DNA from: Arthrobacter sp. ov407
Lineage (GTDB): Bacteria > Actinomycetota > Actinomycetes > Actinomycetales > Micrococcaceae
Direction: 5' to 3'
DNA length: 64,000 nt
Assembly: GCF_900102895.1 (NCBI RefSeq)
Contig: NZ_FNGD01000011.1
Span: 105,672-169,671 of the forward strand
The position numbers and the translations under genes were made by a program. Positions within the stretch are counted from its first letter, which is position 1, and every line of letters starts with the position of its first letter. Shown here one piece after another: positions 15,200-23,628 of this stretch. Below the pieces are notes generated by a model. It ran no database searches, was not told where the DNA came from, and saw nothing but the letters and a program-made list of their open reading frames with translations.

Positions 15200-15280
15200 C
15201 GGTGGGATTTGAACCCACGTTGGCTTTTACACCAAACAACATTTCGAGTGTTGCACCTTCGGCCGCTCGGACACGTCACC
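15191..15280 (-). tRNA. tRNA-Ser (anticodon CGA)
   Basis: Read leftward, the acceptor stem GGTGACG/CGTCACC, the D arm GAGCGGCCGAAGG, the anticodon arm CAACA-CTCGAAA-TGTTG with CGA at 34-36, a long type II variable arm and the T arm GTGGG-TTCAAAT-CCCAC are all present. A CCA end is encoded after the G discriminator. The 3' end faces the accessory region. Confidence 0.97.
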
Positions 15281-15407
15281 AACCTGACTAGGGTACCGGA
15301 GCAAGGCGCCCATCCACAAAACGAGCCTCAGCGGCGCCCTCATGACGGCGCGAACGCGCGCGGCACGCTTCCCCACGAACAAAGTGGGCACTAGATTCGT
15401 AAGCACA

Positions 15408-16472
15408 ATGACTATTTCAGAACAGCACGCCGCATCTGTTCGGCACGCCACCGCCTATTGGACCGTCGGCCCGGAACAGGGCGAGCTCCGCAGCGAGGAC
15501 CTGTCCGTACCCGGCCCCGGCGAGGCGCTCGTCCGGACCTTGTATTCGGGCATCAGCAAGGGCACCGAGCTGGTGGTCCATCACGCCAGCGTCCCGGCGT
15601 GCGTCGCCGACGCCATGGCCGCCCCTAACCAAGATGGGGACTTCCCGTACCCGGTGAAATTCGGCTACCTCACCGTCGGCGTGGTCGAGGACGGTCCGGA
15701 AGGCTGGGCCGGCAAGACCGTCTTCTGCCTCTACCCGCACCAGGACCGCTTCATCGTCCCGGTCGAATCACTCACTGTGATTCCCGACGGCGTCCCCGCC
15801 CGCCGCGCAGTTCTCACCGGCACCGTGGAAACCGCCATCAACGGCCTCTGGGAGGCGGGACCCCGACTAGGCGACAGGGTTGCCGTGATCGGGGCCGGAC
15901 TCGTCGGCGGCATGGTGGCCAAGCTCCTGGCCGGCTTTCCGCTGGCGCGGCTGCAACTGATCGACGTCGACCCCGCCAAGCGCGCGTTCGCGGACGCACT
16001 CGGCGTCGACTTCAGCCACCCCGACGACGCCCTCCCGGACTGCGACATCGTGATCCACTGCTCGGCCTCGCAGGAAGGCCTGCAGCGGAGCCTGCAGCTG
16101 GTGGGCGACGACGGCGACATCATCGAAATGTCCTGGTACGCCGACCGGAAGATCTCCCTACCGCTGGGGGAGGACTTCCATGCCCGCCGCCTGTCCATCC
16201 GCGCCAGCCAGGTGGGGATGGTGGCCCGCGCCCGCCGGCACCGCCGCACCAACGCCGAGCGCCTCGCGCTCGCCGTGTCCCTGCTGCAGGACCCGGTCTT
16301 TGACGTCTTTCTGACCGGATCCTCGACGTTCGAGGAGCTCCCCGGCGTCGTCCAGCGGCTCGCCGACGGAACCCTGGACGCCCTGTGCCACGTCATTGAA
16401 TACCCGTCCGCCAAAGTCTCATCCACCGAAGCAAAATCCACCGAAGTCCAGTCAACCGAAGCCACGAGGTAG
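15408..16472 (+). CDS. Zinc-type MDR dehydrogenase of a pterin-like cluster
   Basis: A 354-residue medium-chain dehydrogenase/reductase. The N-terminal GroES-like part includes LYSGISKGTELVVHH; the Rossmann part has VAVIGAGLVGGMVAKLL with the GxGxxG signature. The structural-zinc cysteine cluster of classical alcohol dehydrogenases is absent. The start ATG 15408 follows the natural sequence; an upstream extension is unlikely. The last 20 residues are a low-complexity S-T-E repeat. It is followed after 3 bases by a PTPS-family gene and then by a glycosyltransferase, so it probably oxidises or reduces an intermediate made by these neighbours. Confidence 0.85.
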   Translation: MTISEQHAASVRHATAYWTVGPEQGELRSEDLSVPGPGEALVRTLYSGISKGTELVVHHASVPACVADAMAAPNQDGDFPYPVKFGYLTVGVVEDGPEGWAGKTVFCLYPHQDRFIVPVESLTVIPDGVPARRAVLTGTVETAINGLWEAGPRLGDRVAVIGAGLVGGMVAKLLAGFPLARLQLIDVDPAKRAFADALGVDFSHPDDALPDCDIVIHCSASQEGLQRSLQLVGDDGDIIEMSWYADRKISLPLGEDFHARRLSIRASQVGMVARARRHRRTNAERLALAVSLLQDPVFDVFLTGSSTFEELPGVVQRLADGTLDALCHVIEYPSAKVSSTEAKSTEVQSTEATR

Positions 16473-16475
16473 CCC

Positions 16476-16874
16476 GTGTTCAGCCTGACCGTCCGCCGTA
16501 ACTTCATGATCGCCCACAGCCTTCCGCGCGAAGCTTTCGGCCCCGCCCAGGGCCTGCACGGTGCAACATTTGTCACGGAGATGACCTTCCGTCGTCGTGA
16601 GCTCAATGACGACGCAATTGTGCTGGACATCGGCGCGGCGGGGGACGTGCTGGACGGGGTTCTCGAGGGGCTGAACTACAAAAACCTCGACGAGCACCCC
16701 GACTTCGCCGGCAAGCTGAGCACCACCGAGGCCCTGGCCCGGTACATCGCCGACGCCGTCGCCGGCCAGATTCGCGTGGGCACGGACGGGCGCGAACTCG
16801 CCGGGCTGGACGTCACCCTGCGTGAGACCCCTGACGCCTGGGCCAGTTACTCGCTGGACTTCGACGCCCGCTAG
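16476..16874 (+). CDS. 6-pyruvoyl-tetrahydropterin synthase/QueD-like protein lacking canonical residues
   Basis: A 132-residue member of the PTPS/6-carboxytetrahydropterin synthase family; GTG start behind CACGAGG. It has the N-terminal FMIAHSL with His14, the LHGATF segment, and LNYKNLDE in the second half. In canonical enzymes the segment reads C-x3-HGH; here Ala24 stands at the catalytic cysteine and Ala30 at one zinc histidine (GPAQGLHGATF). I recall similar HGATF versions in other actinobacteria, so this is likely a conserved variant rather than damage. It probably acts on a pterin or other nucleotide-derived product with the adjacent dehydrogenase and glycosyltransferase. Confidence 0.8.
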   Translation: MFSLTVRRNFMIAHSLPREAFGPAQGLHGATFVTEMTFRRRELNDDAIVLDIGAAGDVLDGVLEGLNYKNLDEHPDFAGKLSTTEALARYIADAVAGQIRVGTDGRELAGLDVTLRETPDAWASYSLDFDAR

Positions 16875-16883
16875 GCGCCCCAG

Positions 16884-18092
16884 ATGCCACCGGCCAGCCT
16901 TTGCATCCGGCTTGTGGTGCCCGGCAACGTCCGGCACAACTCCGGAGGGAATGTCTACAACGCAGCGCTCGCACGGGAACTGGCGGCCCTCGGCGCCGAG
17001 GTGGAAACCTGCCCGCTCGACGGCGACTGGCCGGGCGGCAGCGCGGGGGACCGGCGGCGCCTGGCCGGGCTGCTGCAGCAGGCGCCCGCAAACCCGGGTT
17101 CCCCGACTGGTTCCGTGACGTTGGTCGACAGCCTCCTCGCCTGCGGTGCGCCCGACGAACTGGAGGCGGCCGCCGCCGCGGGGCAGCAGGTCTGGATCTT
17201 GCTGCACATGCCTTTGCCGGACCACGCGGAGCGCGAACGCAGGGCCCTGCAGGCCGCGGCCGGTGTCATCTGCACGAGCAGTTCGGCCGCGGCGGGCATC
17301 CGCGCCAGGCACGGGCTCGACGGCGTCAGGGTGGCCCTGCCCGGCACTGCACCCGCCCCGTTGGCGGCAGGCAGTCTGTCCGGCGGCTCCGGCGTGCCCC
17401 ACATCATCGCCGTGGCGGCACTGCTGGAGAACAAGGACCAGTCGCTTCTGCTGGACGCGCTCGCCCGGCTCGCGGACCTGCCCTGGACGGCGTCCCTCAT
17501 CGGCTCCGACACCGCCCACCCTGCCTATGCCGCCCAGCTCCGGGACTCCGTGGAACGGCTGGGCCTGACCGGGCGGGTCAGCATTCCGGGCGAACTTCGG
17601 GGCCCGGCACTGGAGGCCGAATGGGACGCGGCCGATCTCAGCCTGCTGATTTCCCGGGCCGAAACCTACGGCCTGGTGGTCACCGAATCGCTGGCCCGCG
17701 GCATTCCCGTGGTGGTGCGTGCGGGCACCGGAGCCGTCGAGGCGCTCGGCGCCGGCAACCTACCCGGCTCGCCGGGGCCGGACATGCCGGTGCCGGACAT
17801 GCCGGTGCCGGACATGCCGCTGCCGGGTGCCGCCGTCGAGCTCGGGACGGACCCCGCGCCCCTGGCGGACCTGCTCCGTGGCTGGCTGGGCCACCCCGGC
17901 CTCAGGGAACGCTGGCGGGACGCGGCGGCGGACGCCCGGGGCCGGTTGCCCGGCTGGGACGCCACCGCCCGGACCGTTGTGGAGTTCCTCCCGACGGAAT
18001 CGCCGGTCTCGCCGGAATCCCCGGAAACCGGCAAAATCGGGACATCGGCGGCGCGGGTTCGTTCCGCTCCCGGACAAGCTGTTGGAGAATGA
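16884..18092 (+). CDS. GT4-type glycosyltransferase
   Basis: A 402-residue retaining glycosyltransferase of the GT4 fold. The N-terminal domain has the glycine motif NSGGNVYNAALARELAALG (residues 19-37). The C-terminal Rossmann domain has VAALLENKDQSLLLDAL and the EX7E motif at E260 and E268 (AETYGLVVTESLARG) for nucleotide-sugar binding. Residues 299-313 hold three copies of PDMPV/L from a 15-base tandem repeat, an insertion that is probably variable in length. The C-terminal tail after residue 370 is low complexity. No ribosome binding site is seen, but the gap to the PTPS gene is only 9 bases. The acceptor may be the pterin-like product. Confidence 0.85.
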   Translation: MPPASLCIRLVVPGNVRHNSGGNVYNAALARELAALGAEVETCPLDGDWPGGSAGDRRRLAGLLQQAPANPGSPTGSVTLVDSLLACGAPDELEAAAAAGQQVWILLHMPLPDHAERERRALQAAAGVICTSSSAAAGIRARHGLDGVRVALPGTAPAPLAAGSLSGGSGVPHIIAVAALLENKDQSLLLDALARLADLPWTASLIGSDTAHPAYAAQLRDSVERLGLTGRVSIPGELRGPALEAEWDAADLSLLISRAETYGLVVTESLARGIPVVVRAGTGAVEALGAGNLPGSPGPDMPVPDMPVPDMPLPGAAVELGTDPAPLADLLRGWLGHPGLRERWRDAAADARGRLPGWDATARTVVEFLPTESPVSPESPETGKIGTSAARVRSAPGQAVGE

Positions 18093-18096
18093 GCCC

Positions 18097-19380
18097 ATGA
18101 GCACCCACCCTGTCGCCACGCAATTGCCGTCGGTAGAAGAGCCCGTCAATCTGCCGGAGCCGCAGAGCCTGACCCCGGAGCGGCTCCGGGCGTGGGCCTG
18201 GCACCGGCAGGGCCTGGACGGCTCGCTGGCCGGCTGCACGGCGGAGCAAGTCTTCGCCCGGGCGGGCTGGGCCCGATCCGTGGGCGGCGCCAACCCGTAC
18301 CTCACGCTCTTCGCCCGCGCCGGCATCCGCCGCGAACAGGTGGACACAGACGTCCTCGCCCACCGGGTCCTCGAACTTCCCGTCGCCCGCGGCTGCACCT
18401 ACGTCGTGGGCCGGGCCGACTTCGCCTGGGCGCTAAAGCTGGGCAAGGACGGCGCCGAAGCCATCCGGGTGCTCGGCCGGCTGGGCGTGGACCGCGGCGA
18501 AATCACGCTCCTGGAGGAGCAGGTGCTGCACGTGCTCACCGAGGCGGAGGGGCCGATGGATCCGCGGCAGCTCAAGGACGAACTAGGCGATTCAGTTCGC
18601 AACCTGGGGGAGGAAGGCAAGAAGAAGGGCGCCACCACCACGCTGCCCACCGCCCTGGGGATCCTGCAGGCGCAGGGCCGGATCCGCCGCGTCCCGGCCA
18701 ATGGCCGCCTGGACCAGCAGCGCTACGCATACGAGCCGTGGGGCCTGGCGCCCAGCGGCATCGACGACGACGCCGTGCGCACCGAGCTGATCCGCCGCTA
18801 CCTGGGCTGGACCGGGGGAGCCACCTTCAAGCAATCGCAGTGGTTCACAGGGTTCACCGTGGCGCAAACCAAGGCGGCGCTGGCCGCCGTCGCCGCCGTC
18901 GAGGTGCCCACCGCGCTGACCGAGGCCGGGGGCGACGCGCTGTGGATGCTGCCCGAGGACGTGGGCCGCCTCGCCGCGTTCGAGGAGCCCGCGGGCGAAC
19001 AGATCCAGCTGCTCGCCGGAACGGACTCCCTGTTCCTGCTGCGCCGCAACGCGGCGGATCTGCTCGCGGAGGAAGACCGGGACAAACCGGCCCTGGGGTC
19101 GCTCGCGTTGCAGGCGGATCTCCCGGACCACCCGATCCTGGACCGCGGCCGGATCATCGGGCTCTGGCAGTACGATCCGGCCAAAGAGCGGATCGTGCCC
19201 TGGCTGTTCCATGGCCCCACGCCCGCCGTCACGCAGCGAATCGCCGAGGTGGAAGCCTGGATCCGCGAGGACCTCGGTGATTTCCGGGCCTTCAGCCTGG
19301 ACTCTCCGGCCTCCCGGCAGAAGCGGATCGATGGTCTCGCGGCCTCCGCAGCGTCATCAATCGCCGGTACGGCTGGCTAG
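18097..19380 (+). CDS. Winged-helix protein of the AlkZ/HTH_42 family
   Basis: A 427-residue protein with the three winged-helix layout of the AlkZ-like (YcaQ) family: an N-terminal unit (LTPERLRAWAWHRQGLDGSL), a middle unit around VLHVLTEAEGPMDPRQLKDE, and a C-terminal beta barrel with IIGLWQYDPAKERIVPWLF. Family members are DNA glycosylases that remove bulky or crosslinked alkylated bases, often from producer self-resistance loci. I do not see a clear Q-x-Q/D catalytic pair, so activity is uncertain. It follows the glycosyltransferase by 4 bases and may be co-transcribed; the metabolic link is unclear. Confidence 0.8.
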   Translation: MSTHPVATQLPSVEEPVNLPEPQSLTPERLRAWAWHRQGLDGSLAGCTAEQVFARAGWARSVGGANPYLTLFARAGIRREQVDTDVLAHRVLELPVARGCTYVVGRADFAWALKLGKDGAEAIRVLGRLGVDRGEITLLEEQVLHVLTEAEGPMDPRQLKDELGDSVRNLGEEGKKKGATTTLPTALGILQAQGRIRRVPANGRLDQQRYAYEPWGLAPSGIDDDAVRTELIRRYLGWTGGATFKQSQWFTGFTVAQTKAALAAVAAVEVPTALTEAGGDALWMLPEDVGRLAAFEEPAGEQIQLLAGTDSLFLLRRNAADLLAEEDRDKPALGSLALQADLPDHPILDRGRIIGLWQYDPAKERIVPWLFHGPTPAVTQRIAEVEAWIREDLGDFRAFSLDSPASRQKRIDGLAASAASSIAGTAG

Positions 19381-19390
19381 CCGGAACGGA

Positions 19391-19891
19391 TCAGGCGCGG
19401 TGCCCGGCGAAGAAGTCCCGCAGCAGTGCAGCGCACTCTTGCTCCCGGACGCCTGCAACGACTTCCACCCAGTGGTTGAGCCGGCGCTCGCGGAGGATGT
19501 CGAACACGGACCCCGCGGCGCCGGCCTTCTCATCCCAGGCACCGAAAACCACCCGCGGAATCCTGGCGAGGACGATCGCTCCCGCGCACATCGCACAAGG
19601 TTCCAGCGTCACCACCAGGGTGCAGTCCTCCAGCCGCCAGCCGTCGTCGCCCTTGCCTTCCTGGGCCCGGTGCGCCCGCAAGCGCGCGGCGGCCTCCCGG
19701 ATGGCGACCATCTCGGCATGGGCTGTCGGGTCCCCCAGTGCCTCGCGTTCGTTTCGCCCGGTGCCCAGCACGGAACCGTCCGGTCCGATCACGACGGCGC
19801 CGATCGGCACGTCCGCGGTGGCCAGGGCATTCCGGGCCTCGGCCAGGGCAAGGCTCATCCATTGGGCATGGCGGGGCTCAGGGGCAGTCAT
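19391..19891 (-). CDS. tadA: tRNA-specific adenosine deaminase TadA
   Basis: A 166-residue member of the cytidine/deoxycytidylate deaminase fold. The zinc site is H58-A-E60 (PTAHAEM) together with P98-C99-AM-C102. The protein converts A34 to inosine in tRNA-Arg(ACG), and that substrate tRNA is encoded in this same window (45419-45492). The N-terminal DVPIGAVVIGPDG is typical. TATCAT ends six bases before the ATG, so the mRNA may be leaderless. Confidence 0.95.
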   Translation of the reverse strand: MTAPEPRHAQWMSLALAEARNALATADVPIGAVVIGPDGSVLGTGRNEREALGDPTAHAEMVAIREAAARLRAHRAQEGKGDDGWRLEDCTLVVTLEPCAMCAGAIVLARIPRVVFGAWDEKAGAAGSVFDILRERRLNHWVEVVAGVREQECAALLRDFFAGHRA

Positions 19892-19980
19892 GGGTCAATG
19901 ATAGTTTCGATCCTAAGCATGCTGTTCAGCTCGGCTGTGCAGCCCATGTAGTTAATTCGTCAAGTAGTCGGGAGACGGCC

Positions 19981-20835
19981 GTGACCACCGCAACAGAGAA
20001 CTGGCTGACGCGGCGCTGGGGCAAATGGGTGGTGCCCTACGCGGCCCTGTGGATCACCATGCTGATCGGCGGCGTGGTGGTGGTGGTTCTGGCGCTGGTG
20101 ACTGCAGAGGTCTACGACAACGTTGTGGACGACGCCGGCCTCGCGAACCTGGACAAGCCGGCACTGGCGTTCATGGAGCAGTTGCGCAGCCCCGGCCTGG
20201 ACGCATTTGTCACCGGGTTCACCAACATCGGCGGCGGCATCGGGATGCCCATCCTGGGCAGCATCTTGACGGCACTGCTGATCTACACCTCCCGCAGCTG
20301 GCGGCCTCTGATCCTGATCGGCGGCGCCGCCGCCGTGTCTGTGACTGCCACAACCCTGGGCAAGAAAATGATCGGCCGTGTCCGCCCGGACCATGCCGAC
20401 GCCGTGCCGCCCTACGAGACTTCGCCGTCGTTCCCGAGCGGTCACACGCTGAACACCACGGTGGTGATTGCCCTCGTGGTGTACCTGGCCTGCCTGCAGA
20501 TCAAACGGACCAGCGCCCGGATCGGCCTGATCGCCGCGGGTGTGATCTTTATCGTCGCAATGGGCCTCAGTCGGGTCTATCTGGGCCATCACTGGTTGAC
20601 CGACGTGATTGTCGGGTGGGTCATTGGGCTGGCCTGGGTGGGGATTGTGATCCTGGCCCACCGGTTCTTCCATGCGCTGCGGCACCGGGAACACGCCGGC
20701 GACGCGCCGACCTTCGAGCATCCCGCCCATCTCCATGACGGCGCCGCCGGCGGCGCTGCCGACGGCACGGCTCAGACCGACGCGAACGACGCCGATACCC
20801 CCGGCCCCGCGGGACGGTCCGCAGCATCCGGATGA
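19981..20835 (+). CDS. PAP2 family lipid phosphatase
   Basis: A 284-residue membrane protein (GTG start, GGGAGAC upstream) with six membrane segments and the three phosphatase motifs: K129..RP (KKMIGRVRP), PSGH at 152-155 and SR-x5-H-x3-D (SRVYLGHHWLTD, residues 197-208). It dephosphorylates a phospholipid or an undecaprenyl-type pyrophosphate at the outer face of the membrane. The last 45 residues are a hydrophilic tail rich in A, D, G and H. The upp gene begins 12 bases after its stop but has its own -10 box. Confidence 0.9.
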   Translation: MTTATENWLTRRWGKWVVPYAALWITMLIGGVVVVVLALVTAEVYDNVVDDAGLANLDKPALAFMEQLRSPGLDAFVTGFTNIGGGIGMPILGSILTALLIYTSRSWRPLILIGGAAAVSVTATTLGKKMIGRVRPDHADAVPPYETSPSFPSGHTLNTTVVIALVVYLACLQIKRTSARIGLIAAGVIFIVAMGLSRVYLGHHWLTDVIVGWVIGLAWVGIVILAHRFFHALRHREHAGDAPTFEHPAHLHDGAAGGAADGTAQTDANDADTPGPAGRSAASG

Positions 20836-20847
20836 TAGTTTTGACCC

Positions 20848-21483
20848 ATGCGCACTCTCGTTGTGGACCACCCGCTGGTCGCCCATAAGCTCACCGTTCT
20901 GCGGGACAAGAACACCCCGTCCCCGGTCTTCCGCCAGCTCACCGAGGAGCTTGTCACGCTCCTGGCCTACGAAGCCACGCGTGACGTCCGCACCGAACCG
21001 GTGACCATCGAGACGCCTGTCAGCACCACCGTCGGCACCGCCTTCACCAAGCCGACCCCCCTCGTGGTCCCGATTCTCCGGGCCGGGCTCGGCATGCTCG
21101 AGGGCATGACCAAGCTGGTTCCCACCGCCGAGGTCGGCTTCCTGGGCATGGCCCGCGACGAAGAGACCCTGGACATCATCACGTACGCCGAGCGCCTCCC
21201 GGAGGACCTCACGGACCGGCAGATCTTCGTCCTCGATCCCATGCTGGCCACGGGCGGAACCCTGCGCGAGGCCATCAAGTTCCTCTTCAAGCGCGGCGCC
21301 TCCGATGTCACTTGCATCTGCCTCCTTGCCGCCCCGGAGGGCCTGGCCAAGCTGGAGGAAGAGCTGTCCGACGCCAACGTGACGATCGTCCTGGCCTCGA
21401 TCGACGAGAAGCTCAACGAGAAGTCCTACATCGTGCCCGGCCTGGGCGACGCCGGAGACCGCCTGTACGGCATCGCCGGCTAG
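20848..21483 (+). CDS. upp: Uracil phosphoribosyltransferase
   Basis: A 211-residue enzyme of pyrimidine salvage that makes UMP from uracil and PRPP. Diagnostic segments are the N-terminal [17 protein letters not shown], the flexible loop with PILRAGLGM, the PRPP loop [15 protein letters not shown] and the uracil-binding [15 protein letters not shown] at the C-terminus. TAGTTT ends six bases before the ATG, so this gene probably gives a leaderless transcript separate from the PAP2 gene. Confidence 0.97.
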   Translation: MRTLVVDHPLVAHKLTVLRDKNTPSPVFRQLTEELVTLLAYEATRDVRTEPVTIETPVSTTVGTAFTKPTPLVVPILRAGLGMLEGMTKLVPTAEVGFLGMARDEETLDIITYAERLPEDLTDRQIFVLDPMLATGGTLREAIKFLFKRGASDVTCICLLAAPEGLAKLEEELSDANVTIVLASIDEKLNEKSYIVPGLGDAGDRLYGIAG

Positions 21484-21541
21484 GGCCAGTTCCGCCGGGG
21501 GTCCCTTCCGCATTGCCGCAGTCCGCGCTAGCGTGTGCGCC

Positions 21542-21919
21542 ATGGATTGGAAACTTGAACTCGTGTTTGTGCCGGTGTCCGATGTGGACCGGGCCAAGGA
21601 TTTCTATGTCAACAAGGTGGGCTTCAACGCCGACTACGACGAGCGGCCCATGGACGGCATCCGGTTCGTGCAGCTGACCCCGCCGGGCTCCGGCTGTTCG
21701 ATTGCCATCGGCGAGGGCCTCAACGACGCCCCGCCCGGTACGGCTCCAAGCCTGCAGCTTGTGGTCAGCGACATCCAGGCCGCGCACAAGCAGCTCAAGG
21801 ACAACGGCGTGGACGTCAGCGACGTCGACGTCCAGGACTGGGGGCACTTCGTCCACTTCGCCGACCCCGACGGCAACAAATGGGCCGTGCAGTACATCCC
21901 CCACCGGCCTAACGGCTGA
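21542..21919 (+). CDS. VOC family protein (glyoxalase/bleomycin-resistance type)
   Basis: A 125-residue VOC protein with the usual two beta-alpha-beta-beta-beta halves: LVFVPVSDVDRAKDFYVNKVG at the start, and VQDWGHFVHFADPDGNKWAV with the terminal metal-side residues at the end. Small stand-alone members like this are lactoylglutathione lyase-like proteins of unknown substrate. TAGCGT lies 7 bases before the ATG, and no ribosome binding site is seen, which fits a leaderless mRNA. Confidence 0.9.
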   Translation: MDWKLELVFVPVSDVDRAKDFYVNKVGFNADYDERPMDGIRFVQLTPPGSGCSIAIGEGLNDAPPGTAPSLQLVVSDIQAAHKQLKDNGVDVSDVDVQDWGHFVHFADPDGNKWAVQYIPHRPNG

Positions 21920-21985
21920 TCCACCCCGACTGCAGGGTCCGGCTTCGCCCCGCGCAGGCGTGAGTCGACAGAGTCTTCCGGAGAT

Positions 21986-22636
21986 CTATGCTTGCGGCAC
22001 CGGTTCAACGGACTCCACGGCATAGGGTTTGGTGGCGGACCGCAGCAGTGGACGACGCAGGTGCACCTGGTACGGGCCGTTCCGGAACGAGGCACGGGGG
22101 TCCAGCTGGATAACCCGGAGGGGTTCGTCGCGGGCGGCTTCGATCCGCACCACCATCCCGTCCCGCTGCCCTCCCACGAGCAGCGGGGTCGCCGGCTCCA
22201 CCGCGGTCTCCCTAAGCCGTTCCCGATACTCCGGGCCCGCCGCCAGGAAGAGGATTCCATGGGCGAGGCCAACGACGCTCAGCGGGATTACGTCGGGCGG
22301 GGGTGCCGGGGCGGGCAGGGCGTGCCCTGGGTCGCCCCGGGCGGAGGACTCTCCGGCTGCGTTCAACGGCCGGCCGCATTCCCGGCACGGGGTCCGAGTG
22401 CCGACGTCGGCCAACAGGGTCACGAGCAGTCCTCTGGGTGCGTAGCCCCATTTGTCGGCCACGACCTGGCACCAGGCCGTGTGGTACTCCCGCCCGTGCT
22501 TCATCACGTAGACCTGATCAGCGCCGAGGAGGGGCACCCCCTCCCGCCGGGCTGCCGGCTCGACCGGTTTGGGTCTGCCGAGGCCTCTGGCCTCTGCAGG
22601 GGCGGAGTCGCTGGCCTTAAGGTACCTGAGGATCAA
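21986..22636 (-). CDS. Hypothetical protein with a cysteine pair
   Basis: A 216-residue soluble protein; the start is uncertain (TTG at 22636, or an internal codon). The middle part DQVYVMKHGREYHTAWCQVV is followed by TPCRECGRPL, whose CxxC could hold zinc together with H and C upstream. A proline-rich linker (PAPAPPPDV) leads to a C-terminal beta-rich domain (MVVRIEAARDEPLRVIQLD). It is convergent with the VOC gene, and I do not recognise the family. Confidence 0.6.
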   Translation of the reverse strand: MILRYLKASDSAPAEARGLGRPKPVEPAARREGVPLLGADQVYVMKHGREYHTAWCQVVADKWGYAPRGLLVTLLADVGTRTPCRECGRPLNAAGESSARGDPGHALPAPAPPPDVIPLSVVGLAHGILFLAAGPEYRERLRETAVEPATPLLVGGQRDGMVVRIEAARDEPLRVIQLDPRASFRNGPYQVHLRRPLLRSATKPYAVESVEPVPQA

Positions 22637-22868
22637 CGGATTGAGCTGCCCTTTTGGTCTAGGAATTGCGAGGCCTTCCTGTGCGGCCGGAATGCGTTCG
22701 CACCCCTCATTACTCCCTCCCCAGCTTGCGGGCTTTTCTCACAAACCGCCAGTCCGACGGCCCAGCTGGACCCTCGCGGCCATCACCCAGTCGACCATCG
22801 TGGCCCTGACCAGTGCCAAAGCGGAAACAAAGCGCAGCCCGCCCCGGACCATGGGGAAGGATGGAGGC

Positions 22869-23549
22869 ATGAGCTTTCCCTCCCATTCCAGCACGACCAC
22901 TCTGACCGCCCGCGCCGTCCTCTTCGACATGGACGGCACACTGGTGGATTCCACCAGCATCGTGGAGCAGGTATGGACCACGTTTGCCGGGCGCTACGGC
23001 CTGGATATCGGCGAAATCCTGCGCTCCTCCCATGGGGTCCAGGCCATGGACACGGTCCGCAGGTTTGCCCCGGCTGGTGCCGACGTCCAAGCCCTCGCGG
23101 CCGAGCTGGGACGGATGGAGCTGGCCGAGACCCGCGGCATTGTCCCGGTGCCAGGCGCGCTGGAGCTGCTGGCGAGCCTGCCGCCGGATGCCGTAGCGCT
23201 GGTGACGAGCGCTTGCCGGGATCTGGCCGAGGTCCGGATGGCAGCTGCGGGGATCCGCGTCCCGGCCGTCTCGGTCACGTCCGAGGACGTCAGCCAAGGC
23301 AAACCCCACCCTGAGGGATACCTCCTGGCGGCCTCCCTGCTGGGTGTGGCCCCGTCCGACGCCGTGATATTCGAGGACGCCCCGGCGGGCATCGCCGCGG
23401 GAATCGCGGCCGGCATCCGGACCGTGGCGGTAGGGCCCAACGCCGGCGAACTCCCGGACGGTGTCCTCCACATTCCCGACTACTCCGGGGTCTCCGTGAC
23501 CACGCACGTCACCGGCGCCGGCCTGCGCACCCTGTCCTTCACGTTCTAG
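22869..23549 (+). CDS. HAD-superfamily sugar-phosphatase-like hydrolase
   Basis: A 226-residue HAD hydrolase (ATG 22869 behind GGAGG). Motif I is FDMDGT with D20 as nucleophile and D22; motif II is in LVTSACRD; motif III is K in QGKPHPEGY, and motif IV is VIFEDAPAGI. A four-helix cap between motifs I and II places it among the beta-phosphoglucomutase/hexitol-phosphatase-like enzymes (subfamily IA). The natural substrate is probably a small sugar or polyol phosphate. It reads alone. Confidence 0.9.
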   Translation: MSFPSHSSTTTLTARAVLFDMDGTLVDSTSIVEQVWTTFAGRYGLDIGEILRSSHGVQAMDTVRRFAPAGADVQALAAELGRMELAETRGIVPVPGALELLASLPPDAVALVTSACRDLAEVRMAAAGIRVPAVSVTSEDVSQGKPHPEGYLLAASLLGVAPSDAVIFEDAPAGIAAGIAAGIRTVAVGPNAGELPDGVLHIPDYSGVSVTTHVTGAGLRTLSFTF

Positions 23550-23628
23550 GCCCATCTGGGCCCCGGCCTTGCCGAGGCCTGGCCCCGCCCGCCCGCCTAG
23601 TCTCCCGCCCGCTTAACCTCCCGCCCGC

